Origin: Paenibacillus sp. FSL W8-0426
GTDB taxonomy: Bacteria; Bacillota; Bacilli; Paenibacillales; Paenibacillaceae
DNA: 64,000 nt
Direction of reading: 5' to 3'
Assembly: GCF_037969725.1 (NCBI RefSeq)
Contig: NZ_CP150203.1
Coordinates: forward strand, 2,744,001 to 2,808,000
The stretch's first letter is position 1. Every line of letters begins with the position of its first letter. Under the pieces are notes generated by a model. The model saw nothing but the letters and a program-made list of their open reading frames with translations, was not told the DNA's origin and did no database searches. The translations under genes were made by a program, and so were the position numbers. Positions 38,058 through 48,268 of this stretch are shown here, one piece after another.

Positions 38058-39539
38058 ATGAAAGCTGGTTCAGCAATGAACCAACAAGAAACACAGCAGT
38101 ACAAAGTGCTGCCGATTTTGTTCGCGATGCTGCTGAGCGGTTTTATCGGGCTATTCGGAGAAACTGCGCTGAACGTGGCATTGACGCCATTGATGGAATT
38201 GCTTGAGGTAGGACCGACAACGATTCAATGGTTGACGACAGGTTACCTGCTCGTTCTGGGTATTCTCGTTCCGGTGTCGGGGCTGCTGCTGCAATGGTTT
38301 ACGACAAGACAGCTGTTTACGACATCGTTGATTTTCTCCATTGCAGGCACGCTGGTGGCCGCGATGGCTCCAAGCTTTGAAATGCTGCTGGTGGCCCGCG
38401 TTCTGCAAGCTGTGGGTACGGCCCTGTTGTTGCCGTTGATGTTTAATACGATTTTGGTTATTTTCCCTGTAGAACGACGCGGTTCCGCGATGGGGCTGAT
38501 CGGTCTTGTCATCATGTTTGCTCCGGCCAGCGGCCCGAGCATTTCCGGTTTGATTTTGGCTAATTTGAGCTGGCACTGGATCTTCTGGATTTCGCTGCCG
38601 TTCTTCATTATCTCCTTGGTATGCGGATTGATGTTCCTGCCGAACATTTCGAAGTTGACCAAGCCCAAAATCGATGTGTTGTCGATCATTTTGTCCACGC
38701 TCGGTTTTGGCGGTATCGTATATGGCTTCAGCAGCGCAGGCGGTCATGGAGACGGCGGCGGAGGCTGGTCCAGCCCGGTTGTTATCGCCACACTGGCCGT
38801 AGGTGCGCTGTCCTTGCTGGTGTTCAGCATCAGACAGCTCAGAATGAGAGAGCCGATGATGGATATGCGCGCGTTTAAATTCCCGATGTTCACCATCGGT
38901 CTGATCCTGATCTTCATTTGTATGATGATGATGCTGTCGTCGATGCTGATCCTGCCGATGTATCTGCAGCAAGGGATGGCTGTGACGCCGTTGATGGCGG
39001 GTCTGGTGCTGCTGCCAGGCAGCTTGCTGAACGGATTTTTGTCGCCGGTCATGGGACGCCTGTTCGATAAATTCGGACCAAAATGGCTGGTGACGATCGG
39101 CCTTGCGATCGTTGCCGTTGTTCTGTTCATGTATACACGGATCGAACCGACAACATCCCTGGGCATGATCATCACGATGCATATCTTCATGATGATCGGC
39201 ATTTCGATGATTATGATGCCTGCCCAAACGAATGGTCTGAATCAATTGCCGCCGGCGTATTATCCGCACGGTACGGCAATCATGAACACGCTGCAGCAGG
39301 TTTCGGGTGCCATCGGCACGGCCGTCGCTGTCAGCATTTTGGCTGCAGGCCAGCTGAGCTACCTTAAAGGCGTAAGCAATCCGGAAAGCCCGGAAAGTCA
39401 GCTTGCTGGTTTCACGTCCGGCGTGCAGCATGCGTTTATCTTTGCGCTTGTGCTTTGCTTGCTCGGCTTCGTGATCTCGTTCTTCGTAAAACGGGTGAAA
39501 GTGGGCGCGCAGCAAGGACAGCAAGGGCCGATGCATTAA
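38058..39539 (+). CDS. DHA2-family MFS multidrug exporter (LmrB/EmrB-like)
   Basis: A ~493-residue transporter with about fourteen membrane helices. Family landmarks are ETALNVALTPLMELLEVGPT in helix 1, TIQWLTTGYLLVLGILVP, LLVARVLQAVGTALLLPL and the antiporter-like motif C region with PASGPSISGLI. Adjacent to a TetR repressor, a common drug-inducible arrangement. ATG 38058 (GGAGG five bases upstream) and TTG 38046 (GAGGAGG eight bases upstream) are both credible starts. Substrates cannot be read from the sequence. Confidence 0.9.
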   Translation: MKAGSAMNQQETQQYKVLPILFAMLLSGFIGLFGETALNVALTPLMELLEVGPTTIQWLTTGYLLVLGILVPVSGLLLQWFTTRQLFTTSLIFSIAGTLVAAMAPSFEMLLVARVLQAVGTALLLPLMFNTILVIFPVERRGSAMGLIGLVIMFAPASGPSISGLILANLSWHWIFWISLPFFIISLVCGLMFLPNISKLTKPKIDVLSIILSTLGFGGIVYGFSSAGGHGDGGGGWSSPVVIATLAVGALSLLVFSIRQLRMREPMMDMRAFKFPMFTIGLILIFICMMMMLSSMLILPMYLQQGMAVTPLMAGLVLLPGSLLNGFLSPVMGRLFDKFGPKWLVTIGLAIVAVVLFMYTRIEPTTSLGMIITMHIFMMIGISMIMMPAQTNGLNQLPPAYYPHGTAIMNTLQQVSGAIGTAVAVSILAAGQLSYLKGVSNPESPESQLAGFTSGVQHAFIFALVLCLLGFVISFFVKRVKVGAQQGQQGPMH

Positions 39540-39560
39540 TACTCATCAGCTACCATAAGC

Positions 39561-39600
39561 AAAACGATGCTTTCCTTTAAAAGGAGAGCATCGTTTTTTG
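39561..39600. terminator. Bidirectional terminator after the MFS gene
   Basis: AAAACGATGCT...AGCATCGTTTT with an inner TCCTTT/AAAGGA helix, A and T runs at both ends. Confidence 0.85.
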
Positions 39601-39710
39601 TGTTTTGAGAATTTAACGGAGGACCGTTCTTCACACCTTGGTATCGGTTTGGGCAATCGTGCGACATAACTAGCTATCTGTCAAGAATACATCTTGGGGA
39701 TGCTTCCAGG

Positions 39711-42116
39711 TCAAGGCTTGGCAGCAGCCTGCGCCTTGATTTCTTTCTCCGTTAACGCTTTGTTATACACTTTGACCTGATCCAGAGATCCTTTGAAGTA
39801 CGGATCTGCCTGATAACGGCTTTTGCCCAGGTAAGCTTCCGTCACGCGCAGCTGTTTCGGATTAAATGTAATCTCGGAGCTGCTGGCGACGAGTTGGCCA
39901 TCCACGTACAGCTTGCCCGTATCTCCTTGCAGCGTTACCGTCACATGAACCCATTGGTTTGCCGGAAGCGCTTGATCCGCAATCAGGCTTTGGTCCCGGC
40001 CTTCGTCATGAATGGTGAATTGCAGCTTGCCATTATGCTGGGAAGGGGTGAGGAACATGTGCTGCGTCAACCCGCTGCCAAAGTCGAAAATGCGCTGCCA
40101 GGCGCCGCCGCTTTCCCAGTTCACCCAGGCGCTGAACGTAAAGTCCTCGGTATCGGTGATGATTCCCGGCAGATCGATGTAGCTGTCGGTGCCGTTGAAT
40201 GCGGCAGCCTGGTTTTTGCGGCTCGCCGCCGAGCTTGTAACGTTATGAGCCTGACCGTGGTACCCGTTTTTGCTGATATCCTGAGCGATTTTATCCAGTT
40301 TCTTGTGATCGAATGCATATTCTGCGAGCAGAGGCCCTTTGACTTGTGCTGGCACGGTGATGTTAAAAACTTTGCTTGCCGACGCATCCCCGTTCTGAAT
40401 CAGTGCGGTCAGTTTGACCTTGGCATCACCTTTGCCTGCTGCCGGACGTTTCACGGTACCCGTAGCAGACACAACGGAAGCGTTTGATGTTTTCCAAGTG
40501 ATCGTCGTATTGTGTGTGCCTTTTACCGGAAGGTTCAGGTCAAAAAATACGTTTTTGGTATCGCCGAGATCGAGATCCGATTTGACCGCATTAACGATCT
40601 CCTCATTGTTCATGTCAGGGACTTTGCTGCCCCAGACCGCAACGCCGGTAGAAGAGAGGGCGCTGAACGTAAGGACCGTCTTCTCCGAACCTGCGTCCCA
40701 TTCTTGCGTGAATACGCCTTCATAAGTTTGTCCGTTGGTTGTGAGGGTTACCTTGTTGTCTGCGCCGAGAGACCATGTGCCTGTGACAGCACCGGTTATT
40801 TTTCCGTCAGTCGTCAATTGCACGTTCTGGGAAGTTTTGATCGCAGCCGTGATCTCTTTCCCGTGATCCACCCATTTGTATTGTCCGGCAATCTTGTCGT
40901 TGCTCAATGACAGGGTTGCTTCCTGCGTCCCGGCATAACGATACGGGGAAACCACAGGCCATCCTTGGGAATTCATGTGCATCTCGTGCACCCGGACTTC
41001 ATGCTCTTCGCCGCGACCCGGGAAGCGGGAGTGGAAGATCAGGAAGTGCTTGCCGGTTTCTTCGTCGTAATATGCGGAGTTATGTCCCGGCGAAACGTAG
41101 CCGATCCCTTGACCGGTGCCCGGGTCGCCAAGCTCTCTTTCGAACAGATAGTTGCCGACCAGTTTGACCGCATATGGCTCAATGGATCGATCGTCGAATA
41201 ATGGTTTCTCTTTATCAGCTTTTACTTTGATCATATCGTTGCCTTCCGCATCGTAAAATGGCCCATCCGGTGTTTTGGAGCGTGCGATCCGGATGTTGTA
41301 TCCGCCGTCCGCGCTTAGGCCGCCATAGGAAAGGAAAAGATAATAATAATCGGTTTCCGGGCTATATAACATATACGGAGCTTCAATCCGGCTGTGGTTG
41401 CCTCCCGTTAACTTTTTGCCGTATCCTTGCCCTGGGAGAGGTTTTCCGGTAGCTTCGTCCATTTCCAAAATAAAAATGCCGCCGGAATACGAGCCGTATA
41501 CCATCCACAGCTTGCCGTCTTTGTCGTAAAAGACATCGGGGTCTACCACGTTCGGATGGATTGTGGCATCATATATGGTACCATCTTCGCTCGCTTCGCC
41601 CCACATGCCGGATTTCAGGATCAGTCCCTGATCCTTATAAGGGCCTTCGATGTTGTCGGCGACGGCTACACCCATGGCCGAACGAGGGGAATCTCCTTTG
41701 CATGCGTTATAATACATATAAAATTTGCCGTCCGACAACTGGATGACATCGGCCGCCCAGAGCGTATCGGACTGGGCCCACTCCAGCGCTTCGGCGAACT
41801 CCTTCGTGACGTTCGGAACGACAGGATTGCTGTCCGTAACCCCGGATGCAACCTCATCCCATTGGATCAAGTCTTTGGACTTGGCCACTTGCAGGTGAGA
41901 ACCGAACACATAGTACGTATCGTCAACTTTGATCACGGAAGGGTCATGGACAGAGACATTACGGAATGCGGGTACCTGAGTTTCGCTGGTTTTGCTGGCA
42001 GCCTGCGAGGTTTGCTGGCTGGAAACCGGTGCCCCTTCTCCCAGTGCGGCAGCGGTGGACAAGGCAGGTGTGGCAAGTAATGCAGTGCTGAGTGCGACAG
42101 CCATATAACGTTTCAT
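39711..42116 (-). CDS. Secreted GH43 arabinanase with C-terminal LamG domain
   Basis: An 801-residue extracellular enzyme. A signal peptide (MKRYMAVALSTALLATPALS) is followed by a five-bladed GH43 domain: VHDPSVIKVDDTYYVFGSH has the general-base Asp, and VVDPDVFYDKDGKLWMVYGS the pKa-modulating Asp region. A lipocalin-like/barrel region and an Ig-like segment (AVKSDLDLGDTK to TVPAQV) follow, and a LamG/concanavalin-like domain ends the chain (YAFDHKKLDKIAQDISKNGY to LDQVKVYNKALTE). Probably endo-1,5-alpha-L-arabinanase. AAAGGGG precedes ATG 42116. Divergent from the GH51 gene; together they degrade arabinan outside and then inside the cell. Confidence 0.88.
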   Translation of the reverse strand: MKRYMAVALSTALLATPALSTAAALGEGAPVSSQQTSQAASKTSETQVPAFRNVSVHDPSVIKVDDTYYVFGSHLQVAKSKDLIQWDEVASGVTDSNPVVPNVTKEFAEALEWAQSDTLWAADVIQLSDGKFYMYYNACKGDSPRSAMGVAVADNIEGPYKDQGLILKSGMWGEASEDGTIYDATIHPNVVDPDVFYDKDGKLWMVYGSYSGGIFILEMDEATGKPLPGQGYGKKLTGGNHSRIEAPYMLYSPETDYYYLFLSYGGLSADGGYNIRIARSKTPDGPFYDAEGNDMIKVKADKEKPLFDDRSIEPYAVKLVGNYLFERELGDPGTGQGIGYVSPGHNSAYYDEETGKHFLIFHSRFPGRGEEHEVRVHEMHMNSQGWPVVSPYRYAGTQEATLSLSNDKIAGQYKWVDHGKEITAAIKTSQNVQLTTDGKITGAVTGTWSLGADNKVTLTTNGQTYEGVFTQEWDAGSEKTVLTFSALSSTGVAVWGSKVPDMNNEEIVNAVKSDLDLGDTKNVFFDLNLPVKGTHNTTITWKTSNASVVSATGTVKRPAAGKGDAKVKLTALIQNGDASASKVFNITVPAQVKGPLLAEYAFDHKKLDKIAQDISKNGYHGQAHNVTSSAASRKNQAAAFNGTDSYIDLPGIITDTEDFTFSAWVNWESGGAWQRIFDFGSGLTQHMFLTPSQHNGKLQFTIHDEGRDQSLIADQALPANQWVHVTVTLQGDTGKLYVDGQLVASSSEITFNPKQLRVTEAYLGKSRYQADPYFKGSLDQVKVYNKALTEKEIKAQAAAKP

Positions 42117-42211
42117 ACGTTTCCCCTTTCTTGATGTGCAGTGGATAAAACCATTCGGCCGAACATGGCCAGAAATAAAATTTACGTGACTCCTCCTCCC
42201 AAAACTTGTTA

Positions 42212-42260
42212 CTCAAGCGCTTTCATTCGTAGTGTACCAATTGATTTATATATTTGTAAA
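42212..42260 (-). promoter_or_regulatory. Promoter and cre-like site of the GH43 gene
   Basis: Minus strand: TTTACA (42260-42255), 18-bp spacer, TACACT (42236-42231). The cre-like CTCAAGCGCTTTCA (42212-42225, two mismatches) sits at the predicted start. The rest of 42261-42501 shows no clear promoter for the GH51 gene. Confidence 0.45.
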
Positions 42261-42501
42261 TGATGAATTTTTTATAGCCTCAATCGAACCGGACGAAGGG
42301 TGATTTTCGAAATTCAAACGATTTCAGGGCGAAAACGACAAATTAAAGGCAATATTTGTGTTGAAAAACGATCCTGAAATGAGTAGTATAACTTGTGTGA
42401 AGGATATTTATATTTTTATTAATGATTTATGTTTATGTAAATTAAAAAAAGAAAAAGGATTCATTCATCCTTTCATTTGAGATCTGTACAGGAGGGCAAT
42501 C

Positions 42502-45500
42502 ATGAGCAATTACAAAGATCAGATCATTGCGCATTACAAGTTTGAGGACACGACGGGCATCGGCCAGGACAGCACATCCCGCGGGAATCACGCGGTACCT
42601 TCAGGCACCCACGAGCCGGCGCTTTCCGTAATCCAAGGGCGGACGGCGCTGTCCTTTGCGGGCGGCTCCAACGGTACGTCGTATTTGCAGCTGCCGCCCG
42701 ATTTGCTTCGCGGTGTAAGCGATCACACCGGTTTGACCGTATCGGCATGGGTATACCTGGGCAGAGGCAGCAGCGTGTGGGAACGCCTGATCGATTTCGG
42801 CGGAGGAGATCAGCAGCCTTACCTGTTCCTCACCAGACAGATGCGCAGCGTGCTCAAGGCCGGCGACGAAATGATGATTCATCCGACCAAAGGGTTCGCC
42901 AACGGGGAATGGATGCATGTCGCCGTGTCGGTTACGGGTACGGAGGGCGGAACGCGAAGCCATGCCGGGGCGATCGTATACGTCAACGGGGAAATCGTGG
43001 CTAATGGCTCATTCAACCAAACCTCCAGCGGAAACTATGCCAAGTTAAGAAGCTGGTTTGAGACATTCTCGAATCCGGAATTCTACACGCAAAACTATAT
43101 TGGCCGCTCCCAATTTGTCGATGATCCGGATTTGGAAGCAGCGATTTCCGATGTAAGGATTTACGAAGCAGGTTTGACCATGGATGAAGTCATCGAAGTG
43201 ATGTGCGAATCGCTGACCGATGCGGAGATCGTGAAGCTGGCGGCAGAGAAATATCTGGTTTCACCCGCCAAAATCATCACCAATGACATTGCGCTCCCCG
43301 ACTCGCTTCTGGGCGGGAAAGTACAGGTCGAATGGTCTTCGAGCAGACCTGAAGCCATAACGGGCCAAGGGAAGGTTCTTCCGATCGAGTCGGCTCACAG
43401 CGTCACGTTAAGCGCAGCATTGCGCACGGGCGAGCAGACATTGGAACGAAGCTTCGGCGTCTCGATCGTTCCGAAACATGTGCCGCCATACACGATTACG
43501 GTCCATGGGGATCAGAAGGTCGCCGATATTAGCGAAGTGATGTACGGTTTGTTTTACGAGGATATTAACAATGCCGCCGATGGCGGAATCTATGCGGAGC
43601 TTGTGCAAAACCGTTCATTCGAGTCGTTTGCATTCGATACCTATTCCTCCGCTTCCGGAGCATGTGGATGCTCAACCGGCCGCAATCGTGAGCCGTTGTT
43701 TGCATGGTCCGGAGATACCGACAAAATGATCATACAGAACAAAGGTGGATTAAACGAGCATTTTGGCGTCAAAGATCCCGAGGTCAACGCTTATTATGTG
43801 ACGGTGCAGGGCGGTGCGGTCATTCGAAATCGCGGATTCGCGGATTCCAACCAGCATTGCGCCATGTCCATTCAAGCTGGGAAACAGTATGATTTCACCG
43901 TATGGGCCAAAGCTGAGGCTGCGGGACGGATCACCATCCAGCTGCAGGACGAAGCGGGGAATGCGGTGAGCGACGAGGTGTCCGTGCAGATCGAAGGTGG
44001 GAACAAGTGGAAGAAATATGGCGCCTCTTCCGATGCCGAACTGGTACTCACGGGCACGCAGAACGTATTGGGGCAGCTGGTTCTCACCTTCAGCGGCGAT
44101 ATTTCCGTCGACATGGTGTCCCTGATTCCGCGGGACGTGTGGGGGGAGGATCCCGATGAGCCAGGAATCTCCGCTTCGGCGCATGCCAATTACAAAGGGA
44201 ACCCGAACTATAGACTGCGCAAAGATTTGGTGCAGGCACTCGTCGACATGCATCCCGCATTCCTGCGTTTCCCGGGCGGATGTATCTCCGAAGGTTCGTT
44301 TATTTGGGACAACGTGTACGACTGGAAAGATTCCGTCGGTCCGGTGGAGCTGCGGAAGGAAAATTACAATGTTTGGGGTTACATGATGACGATGGGCCTT
44401 GGCTATATGGAATATTTCCAATTGGCCGAAGACCTGAATGCCCTTCCGGTTCCGGTCATGGCATGCGGCGTTTTATGCCAGGCCCGTTCCGATTATGCCC
44501 ATCCGGCAGGCGGCAAGCTGAGGGAATATTATATCAAAAACTTTACGGATTTGATCGATTTTGCGATCAGCACGGATATCGAGAACAACGAGTGGGCTGC
44601 AATTCGCAGCGAGATGGGGCACCCCGAGCCGTTTGATTTGCGTTATTTGGGCGTCGGGAACGAAAACTGGGGCACCGAGTTTTTTGCCAACTTCGAAGCG
44701 TTCAAGGCAGCGATCGACGACTACATGAAGCAGAACTACCCGGATCACGAACTGCACATCATTTCCACCGTCGGAGCTCAAGCCGATGACGATGCTTATC
44801 AGGAAGGATGGAAGTTCCTGAGCGGCAATCTGCAAGGATCGGCGCAAATCGCATTTGCGGACGGCAAGGAGATCATCGAAGAGAACGTCACGTGGTATAG
44901 CCGGCAAAGCAACTACATGGATACGATCGCCGACGAGCATTATTACCGTTCCAACGAATATTTGCTGAACAATGCCGACCGTTACAACTACTACAAGCGC
45001 GCCTATCATGAAGACGGCAGCATCAACTGGAAAGAAACGTCCAAGGTATTTGTGGGCGAGTATGCCTCCACGGACAAAAACACGCTGGCAGGTGCCGTGG
45101 CCGAGGCGGCCATCATCACCGGTTTCGAAAACAATGCCGACGTCGTGCGCATGGCCGCATACGCGCCGCTCTTCAACAAGGTGCTGACGGATGGAACATA
45201 CCGCTGGACGCCGGACTGCATCTGGTTTGACGACGAGACGGTCTGGTTTACGCCGAATTACTACGTGCAGCAGCTGTTCGCCAAACATGTCGGGGAGCAA
45301 GTATTGGGAACGTCGTTCTCAACGTATAACAAAGGCAAAGAAGTGCAGCTCCAGCCGCGCGGCGGCATCGAGATCGCTACCGGCAGTGCAGACATCCTGG
45401 TGAAACGTGTCAAAGTGACGTCCAACGAGGATGGCCGCGTATTGTTCGAAGAACATTTTGCGGAATGCTCCGAGCCAAGCCGGGCCTGGGAAGCGATTGC

Positions 45501-46260
45501 CGGATCGGCAGGATACAGCCTGCAGGCCGGAAAAGGATTGCTGCTCAAAGCGCAGGACAGCGGACTTAACGGTCTCGTGATTCTGAACGAGGAATGGACC
45601 AACTATACGCTTGAAGTGGAAGCCAGCAGACTTGCGGGCGAAGACGGCTTCTATGTAGGCGTCGGTCTGACGGATGCTTCTCCGGAACAGAAGGATGTCA
45701 TCGAATACGCCATCGGATACGGCGGCAGCGCGACAGGTGTCAAAGTGTACAAACAAGGGATCGAAGGGTACACGCTGGGCGACTATTCTTCCAGTACGGC
45801 AGCCGGCAACCTCAGAGCGGCGAATTACGAACCGCTGGAAGACAACACAAACTATGTCATTACGGTCAATTATGGCGGAGAAACAGGCAAAAACCTGATC
45901 TGCTCGTATACGGATGGCCGTACAACAAGCAAAGTGCTCGACTACAAGCTTGAAGCCTATAACCGCGATGTGTTCCATTCCGTAACGCGTGATGCAAACC
46001 ATGTCTACGTGAAACTGGTCAATGCCGACGGAATGGAGAAGGCGACCAAAGTGGTGCTTGAACATCTGGATGTCCAGGCATCGGCACGATTAATCACCTT
46101 GAGCGGGGACGAAGAACTGGTGCATGTTCCGAATGTCAACCAAAAGAATGCGGAAAAAGTAGTTCCTCAAGAGAGCACCATCGAGCTTGACGGCGACTCC
46201 GTCGTTCTGCAATTGCCGGCCCAATCGGTCAGCGTATTGGTGCTTGATCGCAAGCTGTAA
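42502..46260 (+). CDS. Alpha-L-arabinofuranosidase, GH51, with N-terminal LamG domain
   Basis: A very long (1252 residues) GH51 protein without signal peptide, so probably cytoplasmic. Residues ~1-230 form a LamG-like domain (IIAHYKFEDTTGIGQDSTSR to AISDVRIYEAGLT), then an Ig-like linker, then the GH51 core from ~335 (GLFYEDINNAADGGIYAELV, a strong signature). The acid/base Glu is in GVGNENWG (~720) and the nucleophile in FVGEYAST (~852). A second sugar-binding-like domain (~975-1150) lies near the C-terminus. It would cleave arabinofuranosyl residues from imported oligosaccharides. CAGGAGGGC precedes ATG 42502. Typical GH51 enzymes are ~500 residues. Confidence 0.88.
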   Translation: MSNYKDQIIAHYKFEDTTGIGQDSTSRGNHAVPSGTHEPALSVIQGRTALSFAGGSNGTSYLQLPPDLLRGVSDHTGLTVSAWVYLGRGSSVWERLIDFGGGDQQPYLFLTRQMRSVLKAGDEMMIHPTKGFANGEWMHVAVSVTGTEGGTRSHAGAIVYVNGEIVANGSFNQTSSGNYAKLRSWFETFSNPEFYTQNYIGRSQFVDDPDLEAAISDVRIYEAGLTMDEVIEVMCESLTDAEIVKLAAEKYLVSPAKIITNDIALPDSLLGGKVQVEWSSSRPEAITGQGKVLPIESAHSVTLSAALRTGEQTLERSFGVSIVPKHVPPYTITVHGDQKVADISEVMYGLFYEDINNAADGGIYAELVQNRSFESFAFDTYSSASGACGCSTGRNREPLFAWSGDTDKMIIQNKGGLNEHFGVKDPEVNAYYVTVQGGAVIRNRGFADSNQHCAMSIQAGKQYDFTVWAKAEAAGRITIQLQDEAGNAVSDEVSVQIEGGNKWKKYGASSDAELVLTGTQNVLGQLVLTFSGDISVDMVSLIPRDVWGEDPDEPGISASAHANYKGNPNYRLRKDLVQALVDMHPAFLRFPGGCISEGSFIWDNVYDWKDSVGPVELRKENYNVWGYMMTMGLGYMEYFQLAEDLNALPVPVMACGVLCQARSDYAHPAGGKLREYYIKNFTDLIDFAISTDIENNEWAAIRSEMGHPEPFDLRYLGVGNENWGTEFFANFEAFKAAIDDYMKQNYPDHELHIISTVGAQADDDAYQEGWKFLSGNLQGSAQIAFADGKEIIEENVTWYSRQSNYMDTIADEHYYRSNEYLLNNADRYNYYKRAYHEDGSINWKETSKVFVGEYASTDKNTLAGAVAEAAIITGFENNADVVRMAAYAPLFNKVLTDGTYRWTPDCIWFDDETVWFTPNYYVQQLFAKHVGEQVLGTSFSTYNKGKEVQLQPRGGIEIATGSADILVKRVKVTSNEDGRVLFEEHFAECSEPSRAWEAIAGSAGYSLQAGKGLLLKAQDSGLNGLVILNEEWTNYTLEVEASRLAGEDGFYVGVGLTDASPEQKDVIEYAIGYGGSATGVKVYKQGIEGYTLGDYSSSTAAGNLRAANYEPLEDNTNYVITVNYGGETGKNLICSYTDGRTTSKVLDYKLEAYNRDVFHSVTRDANHVYVKLVNADGMEKATKVVLEHLDVQASARLITLSGDEELVHVPNVNQKNAEKVVPQESTIELDGDSVVLQLPAQSVSVLVLDRKL

Positions 46261-46287
46261 TCGTTTCAATCGTTTCATAAGTTTGAT

Positions 46288-46325
46288 GCAAAGGAACCGC
46301 GAATATCGCGGTTCCTTTGCGTTTT
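46288..46325 (+). terminator. Terminator after the GH51 gene
   Basis: Perfect 14-bp stem GCAAAGGAACCGCG/CGCGGTTCCTTTGC with a five-base loop, then GTTTTC. Confidence 0.88.
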
Positions 46326-46339
46326 CACGACTCGAAGCG

Positions 46340-46406
46340 TGGTCAACAGAAGATACCCAAAGTCAACAGCCTCCACTACCTGCGGTTCCGGGTCTGCTCC
46401 TATAAT
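46340..46406 (+). promoter_or_regulatory. Operator block A and promoter of the arabinoside importer
   Basis: A 38-bp block (46340-46377) with TGGTCAA, AAGATACC, GTCAAC and CCACT in fixed spacing recurs at 51756-51793 upstream of the binding-protein gene (27 of 38 identical). Two GTCAA half-sites lie 20 bp apart. TATAAT at 46401-46406 lacks a good -35, as expected for an activated promoter; the block ends where the -35 should be. The likely binder is the AraC-type response regulator at 50074. Confidence 0.65.
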
Positions 46407-46429
46407 TAGTGAGAAGGAGGAGACAGCAT

Positions 46430-47335
46430 ATGCGTTTGAATCACAAACAATGGGTACGTAACATCCCGCTTCATCTCATGATTCTGCCCGGATTGCTCAT
46501 CATCATTGTATTCGGTTACATTCCGATGGCAGGACTCTCCATTGCCTTTCAAAACTTTTCTCCGATTGCCGGTTTCAAGAACATCAACTGGGTCGGAATG
46601 GACAATTTCAAGTACCTGCTCGATTTGCCCGGGTTTTGGCAGGTGGTTTGGAACACCGTGTTTATTTCCCTGATGAAAATCATTTCCGGCCTTGTCGTGC
46701 CGGTGCTCGTAGCTCTGCTCTTGAACGAAGTGCGCCGCAGCGGATTCAAGCGGACGATTCAGACCGTCATTTACATGCCTCACTTTTTCTCCTGGGTCAT
46801 TTTGGCCGGCATCATTGTGGATGTGCTGTCCCCGAGCAGCGGGATCGTGAACATGTTGTTGAAGGCCATCGGCATGGAGCCGATACAGTTTCTGGCAAGC
46901 AATGACTGGTTCCCGTACATACTCGTCATCACGGATCAATGGAAAGAGTTCGGATTCGGAACGATCATCTACCTTGCGGCACTGACAAGCATCGACAAAT
47001 CGTTATACGAAGCAGCCGTCATGGACGGGGCGGGCAGATGGAAGCAAACGTGGCACATTACGCTGCCCGGCATACGCCCAATCATCATTTTGATGGTTAC
47101 GCTCAGTCTGGGGAACGTGCTTAATGGGGGATTCGACCAAGTATTCAACTTGTACAATCCGCTCGTTTATGAATCCGGAGACATTCTGGACACGATGATC
47201 TATCGCATCGGTTTGCAGGATGCGCAGTATTCGGTGTCCACCGCACTCGGACTAATCAAATCGGTGGTATCCTTCGTATTTATCGGACTTGGTTATTACC
47301 TTGCATACAGGTTCGCCAATTACCGGATCTTTTAG
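46430..47335 (+). CDS. Sugar ABC transporter permease (LplB type), arabinoside locus
   Basis: A 301-residue permease with six membrane helices. ILPGLLIIIVFGYIPMAGL is the first helix, and LYEAAVMDGAGRWKQTWHIT the EAA loop that docks the ATPase. AAGGAGGAG lies eight bases before ATG 46430. It is 17 bp upstream of its partner permease. With the lipoprotein at 51863 it should import arabino-oligosaccharides released by the GH43 enzyme; substrate is inferred from neighbours. Confidence 0.9.
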   Translation: MRLNHKQWVRNIPLHLMILPGLLIIIVFGYIPMAGLSIAFQNFSPIAGFKNINWVGMDNFKYLLDLPGFWQVVWNTVFISLMKIISGLVVPVLVALLLNEVRRSGFKRTIQTVIYMPHFFSWVILAGIIVDVLSPSSGIVNMLLKAIGMEPIQFLASNDWFPYILVITDQWKEFGFGTIIYLAALTSIDKSLYEAAVMDGAGRWKQTWHITLPGIRPIIILMVTLSLGNVLNGGFDQVFNLYNPLVYESGDILDTMIYRIGLQDAQYSVSTALGLIKSVVSFVFIGLGYYLAYRFANYRIF

Positions 47336-47352
47336 AAAGGGGGCAGAGCACC

Positions 47353-48243
47353 ATGCACCATACGTCGAGAGCTTATCGTTGGTTTCTGGGATTCAACTAT
47401 GTCATTCTGACCCTGCTTGCGCTGTTGTGCCTGTTTCCCATCGTAAACATATTGGCCATTTCCTTCAGTTCAAGTGATGCGGTCAAAGCAGGGGGCGTGA
47501 CGTTTTGGCCGGTCGATTTCACCTTCTCATCGTATCAATACATTTTGGAGAACAAGCAGTTTCTGAATTCGTTCGGAACAAGTTTGCTTCGCGTCGTGCT
47601 CGGCGTGGCCATCAATCTGATTTTTACGGTGCTCGTGGCCTATCCGCTCTCCAAGGAGGCTGCCCGTTTTCGTTCGAGAACGGCGTATGCCTGGATCTTT
47701 GTATTTACGATGCTGTTCAGCGGCGGCTTGATTCCAGGGTATTTGGTCGTTAAGGAAACAGGGCTGCTGGACTCCATCTGGGCACTTATTCTGCCGGGAG
47801 CGGTTCCGATCTTCAACGTGCTGCTCATGCTCAATTTTTTCCGGGGATTGCCGAAGGAATTGGAGGAAGCCTCGTGGATGGATGGCGCAGGCCACTTCCG
47901 AACGCTGTGGAGCATATACTTGCCCATCTCGCTTCCAAGCATCGCGACCATTACGCTGTTTGCGATGGTAGGGCATTGGAATGCCTGGTTTGACGGCATG
48001 ATCTACATGAAAAATCCTGAGCATTATCCGCTCGCCACCTATTTGCAATCCATGCTGCAGCAGGTGACGATGATTCAAACCGATTCGATGACGCTGGAGG
48101 ATGCCACGCTGCTGAGCCAGGTATCGGACAGGACTACGCAGGCGTCCCAGATTTTCTTATCCGTTATTCCGATTTTGCTCGTGTATCCGTTCTTGCAAAG
48201 GTATTTCGTGCATGGACTTGTTGTCGGCAGCGTGAAGGGATAA
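47353..48243 (+). CDS. Carbohydrate ABC transporter permease (YtcP type), arabinoside locus
   Basis: A 296-residue permease partner. Six helices; EAA loop ELEEASWMDGAGHFRTLWSI; C-terminus HGLVVGSVKG typical of YtcP/LplC. AAAGGGGGC precedes ATG 47353. A terminator follows at 48269, so the two permeases form a unit, with the two-component genes partly insulated downstream. Confidence 0.9.
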   Translation: MHHTSRAYRWFLGFNYVILTLLALLCLFPIVNILAISFSSSDAVKAGGVTFWPVDFTFSSYQYILENKQFLNSFGTSLLRVVLGVAINLIFTVLVAYPLSKEAARFRSRTAYAWIFVFTMLFSGGLIPGYLVVKETGLLDSIWALILPGAVPIFNVLLMLNFFRGLPKELEEASWMDGAGHFRTLWSIYLPISLPSIATITLFAMVGHWNAWFDGMIYMKNPEHYPLATYLQSMLQQVTMIQTDSMTLEDATLLSQVSDRTTQASQIFLSVIPILLVYPFLQRYFVHGLVVGSVKG

Positions 48244-48268
48244 GATCGGGAAGAGGAGAAGCACAGGA

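Noticed and set aside
38151..39536. Long minus-strand frame across the DHA2 exporter
   Set aside because: His/Gln/Arg-rich translation is the antisense of a hydrophobic membrane protein; no ribosome binding site.
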